Shown here piece by piece: positions 13,822 to 30,705 of a stretch of 64,000 nt of DNA (position 1 is the stretch's first letter; each line of letters opens with the position of its first letter). Both the position numbers and the translations under genes were made by a program. The stretch comes from Danio rerio. Its lineage: Eukaryota; Chordata; Actinopteri; Cypriniformes; Danionidae. Under the pieces are notes generated by a model, which searched no databases, was not told where the DNA came from, and saw nothing but the letters and a program-made list of their open reading frames with translations. Location: positions 43,557,501 through 43,621,500 of the forward strand of contig NC_133182.1 of the NCBI RefSeq assembly GCF_049306965.1. The letters run 5' to 3'.

Positions 13822-14055
13822 TGGTCACACTTTATTTTGATGGTCTGTTTGTTGAATGTAAGTTACATTGCATCTACATGCCAACTAACTAGATTATAAG
13901 TAGACTGTTAGGTTAGGGTTAGGGTAAGTGTAAGTTGACATGTACTTGCAAAGTTTCTTATAGTCAGTTAAATGTCTGTTCAAGGAGCATATTAGCAGAT
14001 ATTAAGCAGACAGTTGACTAATAACCAAATGAACCATCTAAATAAAATGTTACAG
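13822..14055 (+). mobile_element. Miniature transposon with CACACTTTATTTTGATGGTC ends
   Basis: The left end TGGTCACACTTTATTTTGAT and the right end, which reads TGTAACATTTTATTTAGATG on the minus strand, are imperfect inverted repeats. The interior (TAAGTAGACTGTTAGGTTAG, then CTTGCAAAGTTTCTTATAGT) matches a fish nonautonomous element I recognise. The GTTAGGGTTAGGG inside belongs to this element and is not telomeric. Confidence 0.7.
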
Positions 14056-14230
14056 TATTTTGTTTAAACAATGAAATTATTCATTATTATTTTTACTAAT
14101 GTGAAATATAGAAAAAAGTGCAAATGTCCTAGAAAAAGGAATTTGACAGTTATTAATAGTTATATTTATTTACATACTGTATGCATTGCAGTAAAACATG
14201 TTAAAAGTGTTCATGTAATGTTTGATTACA

Positions 14231-14232
<2 letters not shown>

Positions 14233-14275
<43 letters not shown>
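14233..14275. repeat. (TA)n microsatellite
   Basis: About 21 TA dinucleotides directly precede a transposon fragment. Confidence 0.97.
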
Positions 14276-14279
<4 letters not shown>

Positions 14280-14500
14280 GGGGCTAATAATTTTGTCCCT
14301 AATTGTTTTTCAAAAAAATAAAAACTGCTTTTATTCTAGCTGAAATAAAACAAATAATAAAACAAAAAAACTATCCAGAAAAACAAATATTATCAGACAT
14401 ATTGTGAAAATTTCCTTCCTCTGTTGAACAAATTAAGGAAATATTTTAAAAATAAAAATAAATTCCTTAGACTTTAACTGTATATTCATAAAGTGGTAAT
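14276..14500 (+). mobile_element. 3' fragment of the TATTAGCCCCCC-type miniature transposon
   Basis: GGGGCTAATAATTTTGTCCC, AACTGCTTTTATTCTAGCTG and TTATCAGACATATTGTGAAA are the 3' half of the same family as the copy at 11338. The 5' part is absent and a (TA)n tract takes its place. Confidence 0.7.
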
Positions 14501-14732
14501 GTACACATCTACTTTTCCCAGTGCTTTTTCCAGTGCAGTAATAATTGGATACACAAGTTTTTGTAGTTTATCGCATTATACGCAACTGTCTATACGCAAC
14601 AAAGAAAAGTGATGTGAGTAATGGGGGGCCTGTGCCCTAATAGAGCTTTAGGTATATACCTGATGCTGACTTTCCCCACTTTTGCCTACATTCAGAGATA
14701 CAGTAGTTGAAAATAAATGTCAATCAAAGCCT

Positions 14733-15097
14733 ATGTTATCTATCTATATATTTGAACTGTACATACCCACTGCACATGGACATCTGTAATTATGTAAACA
14801 CCCACTGCATATTTGTGATCATGTTTATTTATCTGCACACTTCTGATTACTAATAGCTACCTGTACATATATTAATTCATTGTAAATCTCTCTTCATAGC
14901 TAATACAACCTGTATATAATGTTGATAGTACATCCATCTTTAAATATCACCATAGTTTTTCTATACCTGCACTTTATAATTTATACCTGTATCCTGCACT
15001 TGCTGCTATTGCACTGCTGGTTAGACCTAAACTGAATTTCGTTGCATTGTACTTGTACATGTGTAATGACAATAAAGTTAAATCTAATCTAATCTAA
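14733..15097 (+). mobile_element. Non-LTR retrotransposon (LINE) 3' end
   Basis: The stretch ends in GCATTGTACTTGTACATGTG, then ATGACAATAAAGTTAAATCT, and a short (ATCTA)n tail. This is the typical form of a fish LINE 3' untranslated region with a microsatellite-like tail. It is 5' truncated, as most LINE copies are, and encodes no protein here. A SINE abuts its tail directly. The exact clade is uncertain. Confidence 0.55.
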
Positions 15098-15338
15098 TAT
15101 GGTTAGCACTGTCGCCTCACAGCCAGAAGGTCACTGGTTCGAGTCCCGGCTGGGCCAGTTGGCATTTCTGTGTGGAGTTTGAATGTTCACCCCTGGTTCA
15201 CGTGGCTTTTCTCTGGGTGCTCCGGTTTCCCCCACAGCCCAAAGACATGTGCTATAAGTGAATTGGGTAAGCTGAATGTTCCGTAGTGTATGTGTGCATG
15301 TTAAATAAGGAACTAAGCCGAAGGAAAATGAATCAATG
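15098..15338 (+). mobile_element. DANA/HE1-type tRNA-derived SINE, 5' truncated
   Basis: It begins inside the tRNA-related head (GGTTAGCACTGTCGCCTCAC, with a B box in GGTTCGAGTCCC), continues with the family body (TGTGTGGAGTTTG, then CCGGTTTCCCCCACAGCCCA) and ends in AACTAAGCCGAAGGAAAATG plus a TGAA-type tail. The A-box part of the head is missing, and the element starts exactly at the LINE tail. Confidence 0.85.
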
Positions 15339-15518
15339 AGCTCCTATGGTTCAAGTCTTTTAGTAACCATGGATCTTGCTTAATTAAAATATTTTATTTA
15401 GGGGTGTTTTTTAGAAAGGACAAACAGATTTAGAAATAAAAGTTATAGGTTATAAGTTAACATCAACAATTAACAAATGTTTTTATGCTTATTTTAATTA
15501 GTTAATCAGGTTATTCCA

Positions 15519-15725
15519 CAAATATTACGGCAATTTGTAATAATTTGATTTAGTGGCTAATTCGTATGAATTCATACAATCTCATTGGTTTAATTTAGCA
15601 CGATTTGCTATTTCCTAATGATGGTTGGGTTTAGAGGTGCAGTTTGGTGCCATTCCTCCTTTTAAAAATCAAACATTTTTATACTAATGAACTTCAATTA
15701 ATTTACGTGAATGACTGAATTTGTA
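15519..15725. repeat. Possible interspersed repeat with TCGTATGAATTCATAC palindrome
   Basis: The block around CTAATTCGTATGAATTCATA and TTAGCACGATTTGC resembles a fish repeat with palindromic TTCGTACGAA words. Boundaries are a guess. Confidence 0.35.
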
Positions 15726-15970
15726 CACTGTAAAATCCAATAATTTAAGACAACTTAAATTATTTAAGGAAACTGATTGCTACAACCATCTGAGTAAAAA
15801 AAAAACTAATCTATACGAGTACTGTGAACTTACACCATTTAGGTTGAAGTAATGAGGTATTTCATTTAATTTTCAAAACTCTTTTCAAATGAGTAAAATT
15901 AACTTTCAGTCAATTTTGAGTTAACTACACTCATTTCATTTGATAAAGTTATATGTTGGGTTTTACAGTG
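15726..15970. mobile_element. Miniature transposon with CACTGTAAAATCCAA ends
   Basis: The left terminus CACTGTAAAATCCAA and the right terminus TTGGGTTTTACAGTG are inverted repeats about 245 bp apart. The AT-rich interior encodes nothing. This end pair is common in fish genomes. Confidence 0.75.
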
Positions 15971-17019
15971 CAAGAATTAGCACTAAACTGACAAAATATA
16001 GTCACGTTTACTTGTGAGATCAGGCTGATAATTCAGTTTAATCAGGTTTAAAAAAAAATCTTTATTTAATATTTTTTTGTTATACACAGTTTAACTTTAT
16101 ATTTTGATTCAACTAAAATAAAAATAAAATCATACAGGCACCAAGATAAATTTTTGTATTGATGTATCACTTGTGCAGACATGACGACAAAATAAGAGAG
16201 GAGAGTTTAAAGATCTAAATACAAAGTGGTCACAGGAGACATTTTTAAATCCATGTTAAGACCAATGCATCTCGGCTGACCACTTGTGGATCACTGAAAA
16301 TGCAGGTTAATACCAGGAGAAAATAAAGCTTAGGACCCAACAGGATTTATGTAATTATGGCATAAAGGCTGTAAACACTAGAGGCCAATCATTTCTTAAT
16401 ACACAATATCCACATATATTTTAGATCAAGCCCTGGAAAACATTTGTGTTTTGATTTCATTTCTCCAAACAGGCCACCACTATTGGTCTTCTATATTGGT
16501 GGTGGGTTTGCCAAACTCTTACACCCTTTAATGCTCATCCACCCATATCTATTATCTAGGGTGTCTGCTTTTGCTTTTTTTGTCCACTTTGTCATCTTTC
16601 CATTTTCCCTGTAAATCAAATGTCATTTCATATCAGAAATTCTGACGAGTAGATGCAGCTGAGATTTGTCTCTATATTGCCACCCAGCTTACCCAGCTTT
16701 GATGTAATCGTTAAAGAAGATAAGAGGGGGGTGTAGAAGTACCTGTGTTTGCCAGACACTGTTTTCTCATCAGATGTGTGCACAATGATAAGAATCAGAG
16801 CAATGCCCATGGGCTGACTCACATTCTGCATGACAACCCACAAACATATGCGCCTGCCAGAGACTGACCGTGTTTTCTGAATGGAAGGACCAACAATTTT
16901 TACCACTGCAGTTGTATTGTCTATATATTATGTTTGAAGGGATGTTTCAGTGACAGAGTCATTTTAAATCTGTACAACTTCATTTTATTAAACTTCATCC
17001 ATCCATCCCTCCATTCATC
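15971..17019. other. Intergenic DNA, no gene recognised
   Basis: A 92-residue minus-strand frame at 16628-16906 has no recognisable features. No repeat ends are seen. Confidence 0.45.
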
Positions 17020-17710
17020 CACTCAAAAAATAACTCATTGGATGAACTCAATTTAATTGAGGGCAGAATTTCCATCCAATAGATTTGTTTAACACCAAAA
17101 AACACCCCAAAAAATTATTAAATTTATTAAATAAAAGTTTAAAAACATTTGTATTTTTATTTACCTTAAACTCAAAGGTATGATAATACCATGAATGTCT
17201 ATTGTGTTATACATTTCAAAGTTATCCATAATGAAAACAAGTAAAAGAGCCAAATTTTATAAGATGCATATACATTTGATTTAGACTGATCTCAGAACTA
17301 ATTAAGCTAAATAAGCTGCCAACACCCAAAGTATAAATGCTTTTACAAGGTGGTAATCTCAAAACTGAAAGCATTATATAAAACTCATCCAAATCTTCAA
17401 ACTAAAGTGTAGTTTAAACTCTAACAAGTTTTTCTATTAACTTTAAACACCGAAGATTACTTTTATTGTCAACATTTCCCTCTCTTTATTCAATCCCACG
17501 CAAAGTATGCTGGGAACTACAAATCCAGGTAACCAGGTTTCTACAATTTCTTTATGTTCACTTATGTTAATTTAATGGTAACAAATTTAAGTAGAAGGAA
17601 CATAAAACTAATAAATTGGCCAAAGAAATTAAATGAATTGTGTTGTTTCAGCTCATTTTAAACAGGTGGTTTAAACAAGCGGTAGTAATCTTTTTTTTTT
17701 TTTTGAGTGT
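17020..17710. mobile_element. Nonautonomous element with CACTCAAAAAA ends
   Basis: CACTCAAAAAA (17020-17030) on the left and TTTTTTGAGTG (ending about 17709) on the right form an inverted pair. Interior CCACCTGTTTAAAATGAGCT-like words (minus strand) occur in a fish element with the same ends. It is non-coding. Confidence 0.55.
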
Positions 17711-17887
17711 ACATACAATCATACATAAATAGCTATTTATTAAATATGCATTTTATTTAATTTCTATATTAGGTTCACTATGGGTGTTAAAAACCTGCTT
17801 CTAATACTGGTACTCAATTTTCCCATAGGGACTACTTAAGATCCTTTACCTTACCCTAGCATACCAAACAACACCATACAATACTAT

Positions 17888-18025
17888 AAATGCATGCATG
17901 CATACACACATACAGTACATACATACATGCAGTACATACATACATACATAGATACATAGATACATACATACAAACATACATACATACATACATACATACA
18001 TACATACATACATACATGCATACTA
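17888..18025. repeat. (CATA)n tetranucleotide microsatellite, left part
   Basis: Imperfect tandem CATA/TACA repeats. An insertion separates them from a matching tract at 19315-19440. Confidence 0.9.
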
Positions 18026-22249
<4,224 letters not shown>

Positions 22250-22530
22250 GTATGTTAAAGTATTCCCACATAACAACCACTGAAACTAATTTGAAACTAC
22301 TTTGAATCATCTTGACTGTCAGTGATTACTTTCACATCCATACACACACACATTATATTTATGTGCTTGTCTGTAATGCTATTAAACCACAATGAACTGA
22401 ACTAAATTGATCTTTAACTCTGAAAACTGTACTTAAAGTTTCAAATTTAATTTACTACAACTTAAGCTGCTTTGACACAATCTACATTGTTAAAGCACTA
22501 TAGAAATAGATTAACTGAATTTAACTGATT
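22250..22530 (+). mobile_element. Possible LINE 3' end
   Basis: GCTGCTTTGACACAATCTAC followed by ATTGTTAAAGCACTATAGAA resembles the 3' end of a fish non-LTR retrotransposon, where the usual form has AAAGCGCTATA. It is degraded and its 5' boundary is unknown. Confidence 0.35.
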
Positions 22531-23239
22531 CATGCCAGAGTTTGAGTGTTTATGTGTCTTCTATGTAGGTAAGCTCAATTTAGTCATTTTACTTTTTACT
22601 GTTTGTGTTTAATGAATACAACACTTTATAGCACCAGGCTTTATTCTTCAATAAAAAATGCTCAAATGTACATACTTTATTCCTATACTTAAACATTACT
22701 CATTTTGTCTCCTACCATAGTTTCACTGCAGTTCATTTCTCAAAAACTCTTAAAATTGGCCATCCTCTTCACAAACCAACTCTGCTCTGATTGCTCTGAT
22801 GGCCCAGTCCTTTGTGACTGGTCTACCGTTTACTGTGTGTCAGAAATAAGATGTCTATTCACATTAATTTCAGCTCCAGAGATTTCCTCAGTCCTGTAGG
22901 ACAGAAATTATTATGCTAATTTTACCTATCAATTTAACTCCAAACCCAATTATGAAAACCTAGAAGACTTAAGAAAAGAATCTATGATTAATCAAAGATG
23001 ATTTTCATGCCCATTTTGGCAGTAAAACTGGCTCTGTAATCAATCTCTGCCTCCTGCTTTCAGATAGAGCAGCATTTACTACACATAGTCATAGTTCACT
23101 GACAAGATAAACACAAGATTGTGGACAATTTTAATTGGTGTGATTCTAAAATAGATGTTGCATCATTTCTTAGTGATCTACTTGTGATCTAGTAGTGATC
23201 TACTAGTGTTGATGCTAATCTGAAAGCATGTTAAAAAAG
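22531..23239. other. Intergenic DNA, nothing recognised
   Basis: No gene, RNA fold or repeat terminus was identified. Confidence 0.45.
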
Positions 23240-23945
23240 CACACCTATTAACATGATTTTACTGAGAATCGTGATTTTCTTTTCTTTTTTGCTTAAAATC
23301 AAGATCATGATTTTCCCACGATGAAAAATAAAGGTTAATATGAGTAGGCTTTCATTATTTCTCAAACATATGGTAAGATAAACATTAACAATTTTAGGCG
23401 TATGTGTAGATTTACTGCTGGTTAAAATGGTAATTTTTTTATTGACTTGGAATGGTGGACTTGTCTTGAACAGACTTTAAATATGTCCTAGTTATCAATG
23501 CACAGTAAAGTGATAACATAAAAATACAACTATTCATAATTCTAATGTTGAATTATTTTGTTTGAGACATATTCTGTTCATTAAAGTTGACATCATTGGC
23601 GGACACATGCATTTCCTCTCTGTAGTAATCAAAGAATGCGCCAACTCCAGTCAGCTCATGCGTGATTATGCGGCCGCGAATACATCATTACATTAAGACA
23701 GAAATGACATTTTTGGTGAATTATGCCTTAGAAATACAGTATGTGACATTTTTTAACACCATTTGGAGGTGTCCATGTTGCTGAGCAATGTATATAAAAC
23801 AATGTGAAGACTTGTGCGTCCGTCTTTGTGCTTTTCTCCTTAACTTGAAAATATAATAGGCTGAATTATATAAAAAAGCTGAATTAAGATCGTGTGGGGT
23901 CGAATCGAGATCGTAATCTTTTTTTCGATTAATCGTGCAGCCCTA
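23240..23945 (-). mobile_element. hAT-like element, TAGGGCTGCACGATTAATCG end
   Basis: On the minus strand the element begins TAGGGCTGCACGATTAATCG and continues with GATTACGATCTCGATTCGAC, a well-known hAT-type terminus in vertebrates. The opposite end near 23240-23330 (AATCGTGATTTTC, TGATTTTCCCACGATG) is decayed. No transposase is encoded. Confidence 0.6.
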
Positions 23946-25784
23946 GTTTGAAGTAAGTCATTTAGGCAATATGATTCTATTGTTTTTTTTAAATTACATT
24001 GAATCAATAAAAACAGTAAAATGATCTGCTCTTTTGATTTCTCGAGTATCTTTTTGTGGGGTACTTTCAGTGTCCGTATTAGACCCTTTGTCTGAGATTC
24101 ACAACTGATCACATATGATCATATTTTCTTGACAAGATGTGCATGCGAATCACAACTTTTGCTGAATCATGATCTCTTTACTTCATATAAAATATTTGCT
24201 TACTCTTAGCATGTAAGGTCATTTCATTCATTTATTTACAGAAATGATCTGCTCTCAAAAGTTTGAGGAGAAAAGACCCATATTGAAAATCAATGTTCTT
24301 TAAACTGAGACAGCATCTTTCTCCAAATCCCTTCAAATAATCAAACAGCCTGCCAAGATGTTCAGAATAAAAAGTGGATCTTCTTGGCTTTGTGAATTAT
24401 TATAGTAACTCAGCTTTACCATACTGAAAGGAGAGATAAACAGCAAGAATAAAAGCCTTTCCAAGAGAGTAAAGTTTAAATAATTGTTCAGAATCAAGAC
24501 TGACAGGCGATTCAAGTCTGGCATTAATATGGAATGAATGTGACAGATTGTTTATTAAGGACTTGTCATTGTTTACTACTGAGGGCAGCTTTGTCTTGAC
24601 TGAGTGCTGTTAGAGACGAGAGTTCAGAGCAGGTTCAGACAGCAGCCCTCCAGCTTTTCGCATGTTTATCGCTTAAGCCCTCTAGCTAAATCCTTACTCT
24701 AAACTGTCCATCCTCACAGAAGCGGTCCACTGTGAAAGATATAATCACATCTGCAAAATACCCCATTTTCAGCCTCCGAATTATCACCGATGTGAGGCTG
24801 ACAATAGACAAAACAGCTTGAACCAAATCCCTGCTACATGGAAAACCAACAAACATCACAGCAGAGGGAAAAATTAATTGAGTCTTGTATAGCGCTCCAA
24901 CAGATACAGCCCCTTTGGACAAGGTTAAAAATAGATATAGAAATCTCTGATTTTTAGCAGGTATCGGTCAGTGCTCTCATGTGTTATGCCTTGGTAAATG
25001 TTTACGAACAAGGGTACTTCAAAAACTGCAGCATACTGAAACTAATAGATGTAGAAGATGCCCTGAAGCGGGTGTGAACGCGCACCTGAAACTTGTAAAT
25101 ATATGCCAGTGGTCTCCCTACAACACAGGTGCCAATGAAATACATTCCACTCCATACCTTGACACGCTGCATCTTTCTTCTGGCTTATTCCACTAAAAAT
25201 GCAACATGCAAAACCTGGAATCTCAGAAATGTGCGGCACATTGTAATTCCAGAGGGAAAATCCCATAAGAGTTTTATGAGTCTTGCTCATATTAGCTGTG
25301 AGGGAGAAAGGCTCAAAGCACCTGTTTTGTGTGTGTGTGTGTCTGTGCGCGTGTATTTATTCATTCCAACATCTTTCATCATATACAGCTGACAGTCATG
25401 ACCATGGTGGACTGTAGACACCTGTGTTAGCAGGATCTGAGCTGAGAGGAAGAAGACCTTGGAGGCCAACAAATCATGCCAGTAAACTCAATAAAAACCA
25501 AGCCTGTGAAAGATTTATCCTCCAAAACAAAGGCTGGAATGGAATTGGTATGTGCTGACAACCTTGAGGGCCATGAAGGATCGCACCATAGAGAGCACAC
25601 GTTTCATCTTCTATAGAGAGAGAAAGAAGTCTGGGGCTAGTTGTCACACGGGGAAGTTGTCACAAGAGCTTAACGTCTCAGTAACCGTAAGGATAAAAGT
25701 CCAAATGCACATAAGCTCATAGCTTTTGTGTTTTGTTATTGTTTTTGAGTATCTCATTCAAAAAATAATTGTTTAATTAGTATT
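23946..25784. other. Single-copy-looking intergenic DNA
   Basis: Several 60-90 residue frames on both strands overlap without domain content. A short (GT)n run lies near 25328-25342. No transposon ends are seen. Confidence 0.4.
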
Positions 25785-25785
25785 T

Positions 25786-26465
25786 TAAGGGGCACCAATG
25801 ATGAAAATCATATTTTGTAAGCAGTTTAGACAGAACCGTGGGTATGTATAGTGTGTCCATAGTCATGTTTGTGTGATATAAAGAAAATAAATGTTTTTTT
25901 TTTTCTGAGGTTAAAATTGGATCTGAATCCCTCCCATAGGAGTGCAGTTTCCATAGTAACATGTATAATTATGTGCGCAAAGCAACCAGGATTAAAAGAT
26001 CTGTTCAGCTGTCTGTGATCATCAATCATCATCATCAAATGCGATCAAGAATGAGTGTTTTTGTGATGAATTACAGCGATTTAACTTTCTTTATCACCAC
26101 AGCCACATGACAGTACAATTATAAAAAGAGGATGCTTCAATTCCAGTTTGTAGGCATTAAATCAGGTTTATCTTGTACATTAACATAACGGATATCCATG
26201 CAACAGTGGATATTAACGTGTATTCTGTCACATTTGCGTGTAAAAACAGTGGAAAGTTAAACGCGAGTGTTGTGTGTGTGTCTGTGAACTTTGTAACGAC
26301 GTTTTGTGTGACTCATCGAAAAGCTTAAATTAACTCCACAACAAATACATTGAATAATCATTGGGAAAGTTCTTACGGTAGTATTTCTTGCAAATGTTAC
26401 ATGAGATCTGCTTCCTTCATGTCTGTCACTGTGCTGTTTATCTGACACAGCCGAGGCAGAGATTG
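25786..26465 (+). mobile_element. TTAA-type nonautonomous DNA transposon, left part
   Basis: TTAAGGGGCACCAATGATGA followed by AAATCATATTTTG is the terminus of a zebrafish TTAA-targeting element (Kolobok-like; from memory). The body follows into the CA/TA microsatellite at 26468. A matching right terminus was not found. Confidence 0.5.
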
Positions 26466-26467
26466 AG

Positions 26468-26583
<116 letters not shown>

Positions 26584-27003
26584 TTATTTATCTAAGCAAC
26601 TGTGACATAGAACATGATGTCATGTCACGTGATGAACAAACAAAAATAAACAGTGGACATACTATAATTTAACAGATTGAACAGATCAAATATATAGTTT
26701 TTTAAAATATTTGTAAAGGATTGTTTAGGATTTATTTATTTGCCCTAAACAATTCTGTTTTGGAAACTGCTATTTTTGGGAAATTATTATTTCCATAACC
26801 TACCCAACATTTTATTGACCATATAAACCCTCAATAAAGCCACACTGCCATTAAATCAGTGAAGGGTAAAATGTGTATTGTAGATTCTAACTGAGATTGA
26901 GATTTGAGACAGTAATTTTTTTAGTAAGTCACATAGCTCAATTTAATATATTCTATTTCATAATTTAATTTATTTTCTTAGAGAAATGTTTTATTGTTAT
27001 TAT

Positions 27004-27692
27004 TGGTAAAGAAAGGTGATTTAAGTGACTTTGAACGTGACATGGTTGTTGGCACCAGACAGGCTTGTCTTTGTATTTCAGAAACTGTTCATCTACTGGA
27101 ATTTTCACGCACAACCATCTGTAAGGTTTACAGAGAATGGTCTGAAAAGAGACGATATGCAGTGAGAGACAGTTCTGTGAGCGCAAATGCCTTGTTGATG
27201 CCAGAGGAGAATGGTCAGACTGGTTCGAGCTGGTAGAAAGGCAACAGTAACTCAAATAACCATTTGTTACAACCAAGGTATGGAGAAGAGCATCTCTGAA
27301 AGCACAACACGTCGAACATTAAAGCAGATGGGCTACAGCAGCAGAAGACCACACGGCTTCTTCCAGCAGTAAGTGTCATTAAGTGTGAATCATCTCAGAC
27401 TGGTTTCTTGAACATGATAATAAGTTCACTTTACTAAAATGATCTCCACAGTCACCAGATCTCAATCCAATAGACCATCTTTTGCATATAATAGAACGGT
27501 ATATTTGCATCATGGATGTGCAATCTGCAGCAACTGCGTGATGCTATCATATCAATATGGACCAAAATCTCTGAGGAATATTTCCAGTACCTTGTTGAAT
27601 CTATGCCACGAAAGATTAAGGCAGATCTGATGGCAAAATTGGGTCCAACTTGGTACTAGTAGGTTGTACCTAATAAATTGGCCGGTGATTGT
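27004..27692 (+). mobile_element. Tc1-like DNA transposon, internally deleted copy 2
   Basis: Same family as the copy at position 1. The frame encodes KKGDLSDFERDMVVGTRQA and a helix-turn-helix ending VYREWSEK, then breaks up. Near 27354 the sequence jumps from the GYSSRRPH coding block to the region just before the second catalytic aspartate, so the first catalytic D is lost. The block PQSPDLNPI is followed by D instead of the catalytic E (27471-27476). The 3' terminus CCTAATAAATTGGCCGGTGA is well kept. No left inverted repeat is present, so the copy is 5' truncated and inactive. Confidence 0.88.
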
Positions 27693-28584
27693 GTTTAAAG
27701 CTGATTTTAAAGAATCACATGACTGGAAAAGATTACTATGTTGTTTTATGTTACAGCTCATTTGAAATCGTAAGATGAATTCACACCATTTCTCAGTGTT
27801 ACTTTTCAAGTAAATGCACTCTTGGTGAATGTAAAAGACTCTGAAACCCCAAAAACTTTAAAATGTCAGTGTGTGTACACAGAAAGATGAAGCACGGCCC
27901 CAGTCTATGACAGCCCACCAACCTGCAATATAAAACCCTTGACTGAGTAAACTTGTATGAGTTTGACTATAGCTTGAGCTCCTCGTCCTCCACAGTCCAT
28001 CACTGCTCATCGGTGTGTAAGGGTGGGGTAAAGCAGACCTGCACCCCCCGAGGGAGGACAAGAGGAGAGCGGATGCTTCTCTGAATGAGAGAGATGGTGA
28101 CAGGCAGTTGCCCCTCTCTCCGCATGACCTCCTCGGGCCTTTGAGTGTGAACGTGCTCTCCAGAGCCACATCCTCACCAACAAAAGCAGCGGGACTACTT
28201 TCCCCAAAGGGCACGCCACCAACAGCCCTCTGACATTCAAACATCTCTGGAGATGGAAAAAAACAAATCTAATAAATAAAGAAAAAATATATACAGGACT
28301 TACAGAAGCACTGGAATAGACTTGGCTAAACCTAAGGCTAAATCTCTACTTCTGCTGACCTTGAGTGTGGAAAAGGACCTGGAGGTGTGTGCTCTCTGAA
28401 AAGCTGGTCAGTATGGAGAGCACTGCATAACCTCTATATGAACTCAACTGTCCTCGTCCTCTCTTTAGGAGATTTTCCCCCTCATGTAACTATGTCGCAC
28501 TTTTATACAATTGGTTAATGTCCTACTTTTTCAGTTGAATCGATTTAGTTTCATAAATCCACATAATATTGGATTTCTGAAATT
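27693..28584. other. Single-copy-looking, GC-richer stretch; no gene proven
   Basis: A minus-strand frame at 27858-28244 (128 residues) is the longest in this part and lies in GC-richer DNA, but it has no recognisable domain and a second minus-strand frame overlaps it. It might be part of an exon or a conserved non-coding element. I would not annotate a protein from it. Confidence 0.3.
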
Positions 28585-29230
28585 ATGGATGAAGTACATC
28601 CAGCCATCCTATTGTTAATCCCAGAATAAAGCCTGAAAGGCTTTTTAAAGCAAAGGTTTCATTCTGAAGGGCTTTATTCTGCAAAAACAACCACCTGGAT
28701 GCAGTTTATGCTGCTTATTACATAGATACTTGGCACAATAGAAAAAAAAAATAGACACAAACCATGGATCTGAGGCATAATAGTTGATTCTGTAATTAAA
28801 TCAAATGAAAATGACTGGTGCATGAACTAACCATATTATTTCGTCACAAGACGGCACCAAACAATCAATAAAAGTCAAAAATAATGGCGAGAAAAACAAG
28901 CATATAAATATGGATGTGAACGAATTCAAGGACGATCAAAATGATTTGAAGTACCCGGATGAGAATGGGCTATTAGTTTTTGCAGTTGTTATGTTAAAGA
29001 TGAAGTACATCCAGGAGGTTGTTATCTCAGAATATATTCAGACAGGATTATCAGTAGTATTAATTCACTAGATGGTGCCAAACATTCAAAAACAGCAGCG
29101 TAAAGGACAAATAGATAAAAAATGTGGATACAAGTATGCGGGTGCAAACAAATTCACTGACGGTCAAGTTGATTTGGAGTACCCAGATGAGCCTATGTTA
29201 TTCGGCAGTTGTTATTTGGGAATAACACAT
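28585..29230 (+). repeat. Diverged local direct duplication
   Basis: The block at about 28838-28975 (GACGGCACCAAACAATC ... GATTTGAAGTACCCGGATGA) recurs at about 29062-29203 (GATGGTGCCAAACATTC ... GATTTGGAGTACCCAGATGA). GATGAAGTACATCCAG occurs at both 28588 and 29001. The copies differ by many substitutions and small indels, so the duplication is old. Function is unknown. Confidence 0.6.
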
Positions 29231-29450
29231 CTTAGAATGAATTGAGTAGACCTATACCAGACAGCCACGTAAGAATGTTGTGAATGACCAATGAAAATTA
29301 AGTATTACAGAGAGCTGTGTAATAAAATGGGATAAAAACAAAGTTTTATTGTACATCTCTAAACAAAAAGATTATTTAAAAATATTTTTTTATTTAATTA
29401 AAAATTAAGGTAATACCTTAGTGATTATATTATTTTTGAGTGTGTAATTT

Positions 29451-29453
<3 letters not shown>

Positions 29454-29536
<83 letters not shown>
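29454..29536. repeat. (TA)n microsatellite
   Basis: About 41 TA dinucleotides. Confidence 0.97.
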
Positions 29537-29537
<1 letters not shown>

Positions 29538-29639
29538 GTTTTATATTTTATGTATACAAAAGTGAAATCAAGACTTTTGTTTTGAGTCATAATATACAAT
29601 TTTGAATGCTATTGTTTTTTTTTTCCAAAAATGTATTCA

Positions 29640-30188
29640 TATACACTACCAGTCAAAAGTTTGGGGGGTCATTTTTTTATTTAATTTTTTAAATAAAATT
29701 ATTCAGTTCATCAAGGTGAAAGAAATTACTTGCTAAATACTTATTTATAAAATATTTATTTGTTACTTATTGTATGTGGTTTCAACAGAAATTATTATTC
29801 AGTCATTATTTATTTTAGTACTATTACCATTAATAAAATTAATAATAATAATAGGAATAATAATAATAAAAAAATAATAATAACAATAATAATAATCATA
29901 ATAATCATAAATATTACAGTGATTTCTGAAGGATTATGTGACTCAATACTGGAGTAATGAAGAAAAAATTCATCTTTAAAAACAATGGAATAAGTTACTA
30001 AATTAAATTATAACATATATTAGATAATTATATAATAGTTATTTTATAGCACAATAACATACACAACACACTTTTACAATCTGTACTGTATTTTTGATTA
30101 AATAAATACAGCTTTAGTGAACAGGATAAGCTTATTTTAAAACATTTAAAAAACCTACTGACCACAAACTTTTGACCGGTAGTGTATA
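29640..30188. mobile_element. Miniature Tc1/mariner-type transposon, TACACTACCAGTCAAAAGTTT ends
   Basis: The left end ACACTACCAGTCAAAAGTTT and the right end AAACTTTTGACCGGTAGTGT are inverted repeats flanked by TA, as for Tc1/mariner insertions. The interior is AT-rich with a long AAT/ATA simple-repeat tract (29836-29912) and no coding capacity. Confidence 0.8.
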
Positions 30189-30261
30189 TTGTTTTACCTT
30201 TTTAGCCTGAAAAAGCAAGTCAAAAAACTCTAACAGAATTGAAAAATATTACCCACTGCAT

Positions 30262-30284
30262 GTACAGTACAGTACAGTACAGTC
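30262..30284. repeat. (ACAGT)n short pentanucleotide repeat
   Basis: Four tandem ACAGT units. Confidence 0.85.
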
Positions 30285-30705
30285 TGGCTGTGCGTGTGTG
30301 TTTTCCTCCAAGAAAAACAAAAAGTTCTAAGGACTTTCTTATTTCAAGGAATTTCATGCTGAGCTCTCACTTCCCACAGCCTTTATATTTGCGAAACTGT
30401 TCTTTGCAAAACCACCACCTCTCATAGTCTGCTCCTCAATTTGTTTGTTTATTTTCAGGTATTAGTATATGTGTTATAAACTGTACTGATTATTTTCTGA
30501 GTACTGATTGTTATTGACATTGTTTTATTTTTGTAGGTTTGATTTCATGCTTCATATTCAAATTCTACCTTCTATAAAAAAAAAAAAAACTTCTATATTT
30601 CACCAGAAAAGTGTAAAGTAGAACACGTTTTCTACTTTGAATTGCTACAAACAAACAAACAACCAAAAATATTGGACTTAATTGACTTTAATTGATAGGG
30701 CAAAA

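Noticed and set aside
13911-13927. GTTAGGGTTAGGG resembling telomere repeat
   Set aside because: Only two units, located inside a miniature transposon family that carries this word.
27858-28244. 128-residue minus-strand frame
   Set aside because: No domain recognised and a second frame overlaps it. Kept only as a note on the single-copy stretch.
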